From Oscillospiraceae bacterium (GTDB taxonomy: Bacteria; Bacillota_A; Clostridia; Oscillospirales; Oscillospiraceae): a DNA stretch of 7,567 nt. Shown here piece after piece: positions 1 through 6,519 of the stretch (position 1 is the stretch's first letter; each line of letters starts with the position of its first letter). The notes below the pieces were generated by a model. That model had not been told where the DNA came from and did no database searches. It saw only the letters and a program-made list of their open reading frames with translations. The position numbers were made by a program, and so were the translations under genes. The stretch covers positions 1-7,567 of the forward strand of contig JAFYLN010000120.1 in NCBI GenBank assembly GCA_017537045.1, in the 5' to 3' direction.

Positions 1-1403
1 ATCTCCAATGTGGCTGCGCAGAGGGCATCCATTTCGGTTTTGGCACCATTGGAGAATACGATTCCTTTTTCCCGCATTTCTTCCGCAGATTCCAGAATGT
101 TGACTGCGTGGTCAGATATACGCTCGAAGTCACCGATGGCCTTGAGCAGCATAGAAGCGGTAGCACCTTCGGTTTCGTTCAGCTGCTTGGTGCTTAGCTT
201 TACAAGATAGCTGCCAATGACATCTTCCAGATGGTCCGTCTTGTCTTCTGCTTCCCGCACAGCTTCTGCCTTGCTCTTATCGTAGGAAGTAAGGCAGGCA
301 ACGCTGTCGATCAGGGCATCGGTTGCAACCTTAGCCATATCCCGGGTCAGGTTCAAAGCACACTCCAGAGCAATAGCAGGTGTAGTCAGAAGTCTTTCGT
401 CCAGCTCGGATACCTTTTCGGGAAGCTTTGCGTCGGGGATCAGCTTGTAAGCAAGCTTCTCAAGCCATCCGGACATAGGAAGCAGGATCAGGGTACATGC
501 CACATTAAAGATGGAGTGAGCGGTTGCGATTCCTGCGAAGGTTGCGGATTCATCGAACAGAGCAGGGGCAAAGGCAGCTCTGACTACGGAGAATCCGATC
601 AGGCAGATGATGGTGCCGATCACATTAAAGGACAGATGCACAAGTGCGGCACGCTTTGCATTCTTGGTGGTACCCACAGAAGAGATCAGCGCAGTGACAC
701 AGGTGCCAATGTTTTGACCCATGATGATGGGAATGGCTGCGCCGTAGGAGACAGCCCCAGTTACCGCCAGTGCCTGCAGGATACCGACAGAAGCAGAGCT
801 GGACTGAATGATGGCAGTCAGAATGGCACCGGCCAGCACACCCAGGATGGGGTTCTTGAACATCAGGAACAGTTCCTGGAAGGCGGGAACATTCTTAAGA
901 CCGGAAACCGCATCGGTCATGGTTTCCATACCGAACATCAAGGTGGCAAAGCCCAGCAGGATCATACCGATATCTTTCTTCTTATTGCTCTTGGTAAACA
1001 TGAAGAGCACGATACCGATAAGGGCCAGTACAGGGGTAAAGGAAGAAGGCTTCAGCAGCTGCAGGAAGATATTACTTCCGGAAATACCGCTGAGGCTCAG
1101 GATCCAGGCAGTAACCGTGGTACCGATGTTGGCGCCCATAATCACATGGATGGCCTGCTTCAGGGTCATCAGCTTGGAGTTAACGAAGCCCACCACCATA
1201 ACCGTAGTGGCAGAAGAACTCTGGATCACAGCTGTGACACCCAGACCGGTAAGCAATCCGGCCATTTTGCCGGTGGTGAGCTTGCCGATCATATTTTCCA
1301 GCTTATTACCAGCACTTCTTTCCAAAGCACTACCCATAATGTTCATACCGAACAGGAACAGACACAAGCCGCCGATCAGGGTTAAGACGTCAAAAATATC
1401 CAT
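1..1403 (-). CDS. Na/Pi cotransporter family protein with PhoU-like C-terminal domain (partial, 3' end outside window)
   Basis: Reading from the ATG at 1403, 467 codons stay open to the window edge, so the stop is missing. The protein starts MDIFDVLTLIGG and is strongly hydrophobic over roughly the first 310 residues. It carries the duplicated QSSS signature of the Na+/phosphate symporter (NptA/SLC34-like) family: QSSSATT at residues 61-67 and QSSSAS at 200-205. Each copy is followed by a GxNIGT motif (90-95 and 229-234). From about residue 330 it becomes a charged, helical PhoU-like domain that ends incomplete. The family imports phosphate with sodium across the cytoplasmic membrane; the PhoU-like tail is probably regulatory. 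The start is supported by AAGAGGT at 1411-1417, seven bases upstream. It follows galE by 35 bases with no terminator, so it is probably co-transcribed. The family is clear; phosphate as the substrate is inferred from the family. Confidence 0.9.
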   Translation of the reverse strand, partial: MDIFDVLTLIGGLCLFLFGMNIMGSALERSAGNKLENMIGKLTTGKMAGLLTGLGVTAVIQSSSATTVMVVGFVNSKLMTLKQAIHVIMGANIGTTVTAWILSLSGISGSNIFLQLLKPSSFTPVLALIGIVLFMFTKSNKKKDIGMILLGFATLMFGMETMTDAVSGLKNVPAFQELFLMFKNPILGVLAGAILTAIIQSSSASVGILQALAVTGAVSYGAAIPIIMGQNIGTCVTALISSVGTTKNAKRAALVHLSFNVIGTIICLIGFSVVRAAFAPALFDESATFAGIATAHSIFNVACTLILLPMSGWLEKLAYKLIPDAKLPEKVSELDERLLTTPAIALECALNLTRDMAKVATDALIDSVACLTSYDKSKAEAVREAEDKTDHLEDVIGSYLVKLSTKQLNETEGATASMLLKAIGDFERISDHAVNILESAEEMREKGIVFSNGAKTEMDALCAATLE

Positions 1404-1438
1404 TTGCGTTACCTCTTAATCTCTCTATCCGCACTGGC

Positions 1439-2443
1439 TTATTCAGCGCTCTTCCGGGCAAACTCCCAGCTGCTCTTGCACATATCTTCTACAGTGTGCT
1501 TGGCTTCCCAGCCCAACAGCTCCTTGGCCTTTGTGGCATCAGCCCAGAAGGCAGGTAGGTCACCATCACGGCGAGGACCAATCACATAAGGCAGCTTCAT
1601 GTTGTTGGCCTTATCAAAGGCGTTGACCAGCTCCAGAACAGAGATACCGTTGCCGGTGCCCAGATTGATGGCTTCCACGCCGTTGTGCTTCTCTGCATAT
1701 TCCAAAGCCTTCAGGTGACCAACTGCCAGGTCTACCACGTGCAGATAATCTCTCTGGCATGTGCCGTCGGGGGTATCATAGTCACCGCCGAAAATGGTCA
1801 GCTTTTCCAACTGGCCTGCAGCAACTCTGCCGATGTAGGGCATTAGGTTGTTGGGGATACCGTTGGGATCGTCACCCAGCAGGCCGCTTTCGTGGGCACC
1901 GATGGGATTGAAGTAGCGCAGCAGCACAGCACAGAATTCGGGGTGCGCAGTGCAGTAGTCGGTGAGGATCCGCTCAATCATGACTTTGGTCCAGCCGTAA
2001 GGACTGGTGGATTGGATGGCGGGCATCTCTTCTTTATACGGATGGGGATTGTTCGGGCCGTACACTGTTGCAGAGGAGGAAAACACCAGATTCCGGCAAC
2101 CGAACTCCTCCATCACTTCTACAAGGGACAACGTCGTGTCCAGGTTATTGCGATAGTATTGCAGGGGCTTCTTCACGCTTTCGCCCACGGCCTTGAAGCC
2201 GGCAAAGTGGATGACAGCATCAATATCATTATCATGGAAGACTTCCCAGAGTTTTTCCTTGTCTGCGCAGTCCATCCAGTAGAAGCAGACACTCTTTCCG
2301 GTAATCTCCTTGATGCGGTCGATGACCTCGACCTTTGCATTGGACAGGTCGTCTACGATCACGACTTTGTGTCCAGCATTCAGCAGCTCCACCACAGTAT
2401 GGCTGCCGATGTATCCGGCACCGCCGGTAACGAGTACATTCAT
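1439..2443 (-). CDS. galE: UDP-glucose 4-epimerase
   Basis: GalE interconverts UDP-galactose and UDP-glucose in the cytosol using tightly bound NAD, closing the Leloir cycle by regenerating the UDP-glucose that GalT uses. The 334-residue length is typical. The N-terminal Rossmann motif TGGAGYIGSH lies at 6-15 with D31/D32 after the second strand. The short-chain dehydrogenase catalytic set is complete: S124 in SSSATVYG, Y149 and K153 in the YGWTK segment, at the same numbering as the E. coli enzyme. RYFNPIGAH (176-184) and the C-terminal RRDGDLPAFWAD segment (291-302) are also family hallmarks. Residue 299, the pocket gatekeeper, is Phe (bulky, like Tyr in E. coli), which suggests preference for UDP-Glc/Gal over the N-acetylated sugars. 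The AGGAGG at 2451-2456 sits seven bases before the ATG. It lies 23 bases after the HPr-like gene and 35 before the Na/Pi transporter. Confidence 0.98.
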   Translation of the reverse strand: MNVLVTGGAGYIGSHTVVELLNAGHKVVIVDDLSNAKVEVIDRIKEITGKSVCFYWMDCADKEKLWEVFHDNDIDAVIHFAGFKAVGESVKKPLQYYRNNLDTTLSLVEVMEEFGCRNLVFSSSATVYGPNNPHPYKEEMPAIQSTSPYGWTKVMIERILTDYCTAHPEFCAVLLRYFNPIGAHESGLLGDDPNGIPNNLMPYIGRVAAGQLEKLTIFGGDYDTPDGTCQRDYLHVVDLAVGHLKALEYAEKHNGVEAINLGTGNGISVLELVNAFDKANNMKLPYVIGPRRDGDLPAFWADATKAKELLGWEAKHTVEDMCKSSWEFARKSAE

Positions 2444-2466
2444 ATTGGTTCCTCCTAAAGGTGTGT

Positions 2467-2736
2467 TTAGGCGACGGGGGCTTCACTCTGCTTGAGTTCC
2501 CGGAAGAACTTCAGCATATAGCCCTCATCGGCACGGTTGGTGCAGAAAACTTCATATTCGTCACCGTGCTCACCGCACAGACGGCCAATGCCCATCAGCA
2601 GGGACAGTGCAGACTTCAGGTTGTATTCCTCTCTGCCATCAGCAGACTTGAGAATCACAGAATCCTGACAGCTGGCAACAGCAGCCTGCAGGGCGTTTAC
2701 ACTCTTAATGTTACTAAGCATTTTCATAATTCTCAT
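2467..2736 (-). CDS. HPr-like small protein lacking the phosphocarrier histidine (Crh-like candidate)
   Basis: An 89-residue protein that aligns by eye to the whole HPr fold. The HPr active-site loop (GIHARPA-type) corresponds to SVNALQAA at 12-19, so the catalytic His is Asn14, and the following Arg and Pro are Leu16 and Gln17. The segment around HPr Ser46 is preserved as NLKS, with Ser42 in the right place, followed by a MGIG helix segment, a GDEYEV strand and a C-terminal helix (about 69-82). It therefore cannot accept phosphate from PTS enzyme I at the usual position but could still be phosphorylated on serine, as in Bacillus Crh. The gene sits between the ROK kinase (72-base gap) and galE (23-base gap). 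The start is uncertain: ATG codons at 2736, 2727 and 2721 share one GGAAAGG site (2739-2745), with 2736 or 2727 best spaced. The fold assignment is moderately sure; a regulatory role is inferred. Confidence 0.75.
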   Translation of the reverse strand: MRIMKMLSNIKSVNALQAAVASCQDSVILKSADGREEYNLKSALSLLMGIGRLCGEHGDEYEVFCTNRADEGYMLKFFRELKQSEAPVA

Positions 2737-2808
2737 TTCCTTTCCAGATATTCAAAATATATCTTCACAGCTTCTTAGAAGCAGTTGTGAGCGAAGTGAA
2801 TCTTTGAT
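2737..2808 (-). promoter_or_regulatory. Intergenic gap with a stem-loop between ROK kinase and HPr-like gene
   Basis: This is the second-longest gap in the operon. It holds an inverted repeat, with 2765-2774 pairing with 2778-2782 and 2786-2790: five outer and five inner pairs, a 3-base loop and a 3-base bulge. In the transcript it is followed by an A/T-rich stretch rather than a clean U-run. It may be a weak terminator, an mRNA processing point or a stabilising hairpin that lowers or adjusts expression of the last three genes. No convincing -35/-10 pair was found. The structure is seen; its role is not known. Confidence 0.35.
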
Positions 2809-3741
2809 TTATACGGATTTGCAGAGCATTGCCGCACCCACAAGTCCGGCATCATTGCCAAGCTTTGCCCGTTCCAAGGTGAGGGGAGCATTTTTATCAA
2901 AGATGTATTTTTTGACCTGTACGCGCAGCGGGTCCAAAAACAGGTCATCTTGCGCGTTGCTGATTCCGCCGCCCAGGCAGATCGCCTCAGGTTGCAGAAT
3001 GTTGATCAGATTGGCAAGACCAATTGCCAAATGGTCAATGAAGGTGTCCAGCACCTTTTGTGCGGTTGGGTCACCAGAATCCGCGGCTTGGAATACATGG
3101 ATGCCTTGCAGATCTTCAATCCTTCCGCAGCAGGCGTTCCAAAGGCGGGATTCTTTATGGTTTTTCATTTGCTCTTTGGCATCTCGGATCAGTGCGGTAG
3201 CGGATGCAAACTGCTCAAAGCAGCCCTTTCGACCGCATCCGCAGGTGGGACCGGTAGGATCGATGACCATGTGGCCAACTTCCATACCGCCGCCTGCGAA
3301 GCCGGCATATAATTTGCCGCCGATCACCAGGCCACCGCCAATGCCGGTGCCTAATGTGATCATCATGGCCGTTTCCCGGCCCTTTGCTGCGCCTGCCCAG
3401 TATTCACCGATGGCAGCACAGTTTGCGTCATTTCCCAGATAGACGGGAACATTCCATTTCTCTTGGAAGATTGTGCGGAAGGGGGTGTTGCGGAAAGGCA
3501 TATTCGGTGTTTGCAGGACAGTGCCGGAAGCATTATCTACCAGACCGGGAAAACCCACGCCTACCGCTTCGATCTGCTCACCGTTAGCCGCCTGTTGTGC
3601 CAGACGGATCAGATCGTCGCACAAGGCTTCTGCAGTAGCGGTCCGGTTCACTGGGATACTGACTTTATTCAAAATCTCACCAGACGCGTTTACCTTTGCG
3701 GCAACCAGATTGGTTCCGCCAACATCAATGCCGATCAGCAT
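2809..3741 (-). CDS. ROK family glucokinase-type sugar kinase
   Basis: A 310-residue cytosolic kinase of the ROK family, expected to phosphorylate glucose (or a close hexose) at O6 using ATP. The ATP phosphate-binding segment GIDVGGTN is at 4-11, the catalytic Asp is D105 in LGNDANC, and a second nucleotide loop LGTGIGGG lies at 130-137. The sugar-binding pair E154 and H157 (EVGH) is followed by the ROK zinc site with C167, C169 and C174 in CGCGRKGCFEQ. There is no N-terminal helix-turn-helix, so this is an enzyme and not a NagC/XylR-type repressor. AAAGGA at 3751-3756 lies nine bases before the ATG, and galT ends 23 bases upstream. In a galactose/lactose operon it would handle the glucose half of the disaccharide, which is an inference. 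Related ROK kinases for fructose or N-acetylhexosamines cannot be excluded from sequence alone. Confidence 0.92.
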   Translation of the reverse strand: MLIGIDVGGTNLVAAKVNASGEILNKVSIPVNRTATAEALCDDLIRLAQQAANGEQIEAVGVGFPGLVDNASGTVLQTPNMPFRNTPFRTIFQEKWNVPVYLGNDANCAAIGEYWAGAAKGRETAMMITLGTGIGGGLVIGGKLYAGFAGGGMEVGHMVIDPTGPTCGCGRKGCFEQFASATALIRDAKEQMKNHKESRLWNACCGRIEDLQGIHVFQAADSGDPTAQKVLDTFIDHLAIGLANLINILQPEAICLGGGISNAQDDLFLDPLRVQVKKYIFDKNAPLTLERAKLGNDAGLVGAAMLCKSV

Positions 3742-3764
3742 AGACCCACATCCTTTACTGTTTC

Positions 3765-5264
3765 TTATTCGCCTGCGTTTACAAATGCAACGAAGCGGTC
3801 GAAGGCTGCAGCGCCTTCCGGATTTCTCTTAAACACACCGGCGTGCTCCAGAACCTGAGCGAAGACCTTGCCTACTTCCATTTTCAGAATGCTTGCGGTG
3901 TTTTCGGGGGTGAACATCTGCTTGTGCATCAGTTCCTGTACCCATGCATCATGCTTTTCCAGCTCGCCCATCAGGGGGATACCGGTGAGAATGGCTTCTT
4001 CAATGCCGGCAAGCTCTGCCTTCAGTCTGGCGGGCAGAACAGCCAGACCCATGACCTCAATGAGGCCAATGTTTTCTTTCTTGATATGGTGCAGCTCAGC
4101 GTGGGGATGATAGACACCCAGCGGATGCTCCTTGGTGGTAATGTTATTGCGCAGCACCAGATCCAGCTCGTAATCTTCTCCTCTGCGCCGGGCGATGGGC
4201 GTAATTGTGTTATGGGGCTCACCGCCGGTCTTTGCAAAGACGAATGCTTCCTTATCCGTGTAGATCCGCCATTTCAGCAAGATCCGGGTTGCCAGATCAC
4301 ACAACTGTGCTCTGTCCTTGCAGGTCAGACGCAGTACGCTCATGGGCCACTTGACGATGCCGGTCTTTACATTCTCAAAGCCTTTGAATACAACTTTTCT
4401 TTCAATGGGCGCACGCTCCATAGGGAAGCTAAAGTGACCGCCCTGGAAGTGCTCATGGCTGAGAATGCTGCCGCCGACGATAGGCAGGTCTGCATTGGAG
4501 CCGATGAAGTAATGGGGGAACTTGGTGACAAAATCCAGAAGCTTTTGGATGGTGCCTCTGTTAATGGTCATGGGTGTGTGCTGGGAATTGAAGACAATGC
4601 AGTGTTCGGGGTAGTACACATAGGGGCTGTACTGCAGGTTCCAGCTCTCACCATCCAGTTCCATGGGGATGATCCGGTGGTTCTGACGAGCCGGGTGATT
4701 GATGCGGCCTGCATAACCTTCGTTTTCAACGCACAGCAGGCACTTGGGATAATTGGATTGGGGTGCAGCCTTTGCTGCAGCGATGGCTTTGGGGTCTTTT
4801 TCGGGCTTGCTCAGGTTGATGGTGATATCCAGATTGCCGTATTCCGTTGCTGCCTTCCAGCGCATATCCTTTTGGACACGGTAGCGGCGGATGTAATCGG
4901 TATCCTGGGAGAAACGGTAGTACCACTCTGTGGCTTCCTCAGGGCTTCTTTCGTACAAAGCGGAAAACTTGCTGCGAACTTCTCTGGGGAGGGGGGTCAG
5001 AATGCCCATCAGCTTGGTGTCGAACAGATCCCGGCTGGTAATATCGTCGGAGATGATGCCTTTGCTCACGGCATAGTCTGTCAGACCCTTCAAGATCTGC
5101 TCAAGGGATAGGGTGCGGACTTCGCCGGGCTCGTAGCTGTCTAACTGCAAAGGAGCTAACAGCTGGTTTGTGATGAACGCCTTGTCGCAGGGCTCAATCA
5201 GCTTTTTGTCAATGCCGTATTGAACCAAGGCGGCAATATACACATTTACTTCTAAGGTTTCCAT
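3765..5264 (-). CDS. galT: Galactose-1-phosphate uridylyltransferase, class II
   Basis: GalT transfers UMP from UDP-glucose to galactose-1-phosphate, giving UDP-galactose and glucose-1-phosphate. At 499 residues it has the usual length of the Firmicutes class II form, which is much longer than the E. coli class I enzyme. The class II signature DLPIVGGSILSHEHFQGG is intact at residues 259-276, with the H-E-H triplet at 270-272 expected to hold the nucleophilic His. A further His-rich YHPHAELHH stretch is near 385-393. I chose the ATG at 5264 (METLEVN) because AAGGAG lies at 5275-5280, ten bases upstream. The frame extends to a TTG at 5285 that has no ribosome site and lies inside a hairpin. 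The ribosome site and a T-run directly before the start belong to an alternative fold described separately. The ROK kinase follows after 23 bases. Confidence 0.97.
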   Translation of the reverse strand: METLEVNVYIAALVQYGIDKKLIEPCDKAFITNQLLAPLQLDSYEPGEVRTLSLEQILKGLTDYAVSKGIISDDITSRDLFDTKLMGILTPLPREVRSKFSALYERSPEEATEWYYRFSQDTDYIRRYRVQKDMRWKAATEYGNLDITINLSKPEKDPKAIAAAKAAPQSNYPKCLLCVENEGYAGRINHPARQNHRIIPMELDGESWNLQYSPYVYYPEHCIVFNSQHTPMTINRGTIQKLLDFVTKFPHYFIGSNADLPIVGGSILSHEHFQGGHFSFPMERAPIERKVVFKGFENVKTGIVKWPMSVLRLTCKDRAQLCDLATRILLKWRIYTDKEAFVFAKTGGEPHNTITPIARRRGEDYELDLVLRNNITTKEHPLGVYHPHAELHHIKKENIGLIEVMGLAVLPARLKAELAGIEEAILTGIPLMGELEKHDAWVQELMHKQMFTPENTASILKMEVGKVFAQVLEHAGVFKRNPEGAAAFDRFVAFVNAGE

Positions 5265-5265
5265 G

Positions 5266-5316
5266 AAAAAAACACTCCTTACCAAACGGGGTAACCCGTC
5301 CGGTTCGGAGTGTTTT
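5266..5316 (-). terminator. Terminator-like hairpin with U-run directly before galT
   Basis: On the transcript strand a long stem-loop forms from 5316 down to 5269. The outer stem is ten perfect pairs (5307-5316 with 5269-5278). A 2x2 internal loop follows (5305-5306 against 5279-5280), then an inner stem of ten pairs (5295-5304 with 5281-5290) including two G-U pairs, closed by a UUAC tetraloop. The 3' arm runs straight into seven U residues (5266-5272), with an A-run on the opposite side. This is the shape of an intrinsic terminator, ending only one base before the galT ATG, and it also covers the galT ribosome site. It may stop transcription after galK, block galT translation, or both. Confidence 0.7.
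5275..5280 (-). promoter_or_regulatory. galT ribosome binding site, buried in a hairpin arm
   Basis: The transcript reads AAGGAG here, ten bases before the ATG at 5264, which decides the galT start against the TTG at 5285. Its GGAG core is fully paired with CUCC (5307-5310) in the downstream hairpin of the galK-galT gap, so ribosome access should depend on which of the two folds forms. Confidence 0.8.
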
Positions 5317-5339
5317 ATCCCTCCGAACCGTGCTCGGGT
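5294..5339 (-). promoter_or_regulatory. Competing antiterminator-like hairpin in galK-galT gap
   Basis: A perfect ten-base inverted repeat, CGGUUCGGAG in the transcript at 5321-5330 and CUCCGAACCG at 5301-5310, has a ten-base loop. It can be extended by five more pairs (5335-5339 with 5294-5298) beyond a small internal loop. Its 3' half is the same sequence that forms the 5' arm of the terminator-like hairpin, so the two folds exclude each other. It is transcribed first and would, if kept, leave the galT ribosome site free and prevent the terminator. This is the layout of an attenuator or riboswitch expression platform; what switches it is not visible. No T-box, PyrR-site or BglG/LicT-type RAT consensus was recognised, and no leader peptide is seen. 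Confidence 0.6.
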
Positions 5340-5372
5340 CTTAACGAGGATATAACTTTTATACTTGAGGGC

Positions 5373-6506
5373 TTACTGGATCCGGATGCCGCCGTAAGGA
5401 CGGACATTCAGGACATGGCAGCTGCCCTCGCCAAGATTTGCTTCTATTGTTTGCTTGAAGGTCTCCAGCATATCGTGGGGAACGAAAGCTTGAACAGTAC
5501 CGGCAAATCCACCGCCATGCACCCGATAAGCGCCTCTGCCACGAAGCAGGGTATCACAAAGGCTGAGGGCGTAGGCTACGGGCTGAGAATCTACAGCACC
5601 GGCGGGGTTGATGTTTTGCATATACATCCAGGAACTGTGTCCGGATTCCTTGGCCAGACGCAGGAAGGTCTCGACGGAACCGGCTTTCAATGCAGTCGCT
5701 TGTGCAACCACACGCTCGTTTTCCCGGTAGACATGCATTGCCCGGAGAATGGCACGGTCGGAGACCTGCTTGCGCAGCTCGGGCAGCGCCGCCATGAAAT
5801 CGAATTCAGGGATCTGACGTAGGTAATCCTTGCCGAAGTATGCACACAGAGACTTGAGTTCTCGTGTAATGGCTGCATATTCATCAGTCAGGTCTGCGTG
5901 GTCAGCGCCGCTGTCGATGATACACAGATCGTAACCGGCTTTCTGGAAGTCGAAGTCGATCTTCTCGACCTTAGGCTGCTGGGTTTCGTTGAAGTCGATG
6001 AAGACCATGCTGCCTACGGAAGATGCAGTTTGATCCATCAGACCGCAGGGCTTGCCAAAGTACACATTCTCTGCATACTGGCCGACCTGGGCGATCTCTA
6101 CTGCGGTGAGCTTCTTATCGAAGAACAGCTCGTTGCAAATGGTACCAACCAGTACTTCAAAGGCTGCAGAGGAGCTAAGACCGGAGCCAGGTAGAACAGT
6201 AGAGGATACAACCATATTAAAGCCCTTGACGTTTGCTCCACGTTCCACGAAGGCGGCTACTACACCACGCACCAGAGCGGCGGTGGTATTTACTTCTTCC
6301 TTATGTACCTGCAGATCAGTCAGATCCACATAGAAGGAGGGGTAGCCTTCGGACTGCACATAAATCTTATCTGTACCGTTGAGGGTTACATCTGCTACAG
6401 TTTCCAGATTGATGGCAGCGGCCAGAACGCAGCCGTGCTGATGATCTGTATGATTGCCGCCAATCTCGGTTCTGCCGGGAGCGGAAAACTGATAATGCTG
6501 ATTCAT
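5373..6506 (-). CDS. galK: Galactokinase (divergent signature)
   Basis: GalK phosphorylates alpha-D-galactose at O1 with ATP, the first committed step of the Leloir pathway. The 377-residue protein has the GHMP kinase layout. The N-terminal galactose signature is at 11-22, the ATP loop LPGSGLSSSAA is at 105-115 with its glycine/serine run, the catalytic base D158 sits in GLMDQTAS, and the C-terminal GHMP motif HGGGFAGTVQAF is at 330-341. Y210 aligns with the sugar-contacting Tyr of known galactokinases. The signature is unusual: it reads GRTEIGGNHTDH, where the classic form is GRxNxIGEHxDY, so the Glu that touches galactose is Asn18, while R12, H19 and D21 are kept. AGGAGG at 6513-6518 lies six bases before the ATG, and the HAD gene stops 13 bases upstream. 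Galactokinase is favoured by context; a related hexose kinase with shifted specificity is possible. Confidence 0.95.
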   Translation of the reverse strand: MNQHYQFSAPGRTEIGGNHTDHQHGCVLAAAINLETVADVTLNGTDKIYVQSEGYPSFYVDLTDLQVHKEEVNTTAALVRGVVAAFVERGANVKGFNMVVSSTVLPGSGLSSSAAFEVLVGTICNELFFDKKLTAVEIAQVGQYAENVYFGKPCGLMDQTASSVGSMVFIDFNETQQPKVEKIDFDFQKAGYDLCIIDSGADHADLTDEYAAITRELKSLCAYFGKDYLRQIPEFDFMAALPELRKQVSDRAILRAMHVYRENERVVAQATALKAGSVETFLRLAKESGHSSWMYMQNINPAGAVDSQPVAYALSLCDTLLRGRGAYRVHGGGFAGTVQAFVPHDMLETFKQTIEANLGEGSCHVLNVRPYGGIRIQ

Positions 6507-6519
6507 AATTTGCCTCCTG

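Noticed and set aside
231..1385. Long open frame on the plus strand (384 codons)
   Set aside because: It lies wholly antisense to the Na/Pi transporter. The product is a low-complexity run rich in His, Gln, Gly and Asp with no recognisable domain and no ribosome site, typical of a shadow frame.
2744..2800. Possible promoter ahead of the HPr-like gene (TATATT)
   Set aside because: The hexamer 17 bases upstream is unlike TTGACA, and the region is already explained by a stem-loop and short A/T-rich spacer.
2809..3741. ROK protein as a transcriptional repressor (NagC/XylR type)
   Set aside because: The protein begins directly with the ATP-binding GIDVGGTN motif and has no N-terminal helix-turn-helix domain.
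3843..5111. Plus-strand open frame of 422 codons opposite galT
   Set aside because: galT on the other strand has an intact class II signature and full family length; the antisense product shows no known motif and no start signal.
5265..5285. galT starting at the TTG at 5285, seven codons earlier
   Set aside because: There is no ribosome site before it and it falls within the hairpin arm; AAGGAG at 5275-5280 fits the ATG at 5264.
5269..5339. Palindromes in the galK-galT gap as a mobile repeat, CRISPR fragment or known T-box/RAT element
   Set aside because: No second copy is seen in the window, there are no direct repeats with spacers, and I could not match T-box, PyrR or RAT consensus parts. 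A scattered repeat remains possible and needs a genome search.
5341..5372. Possible internal promoter (TATAAA/TATAT stretch) after galK
   Set aside because: The A/T-rich stretch looks like a -10 box, but no -35 box at suitable distance was found, so it was not called.
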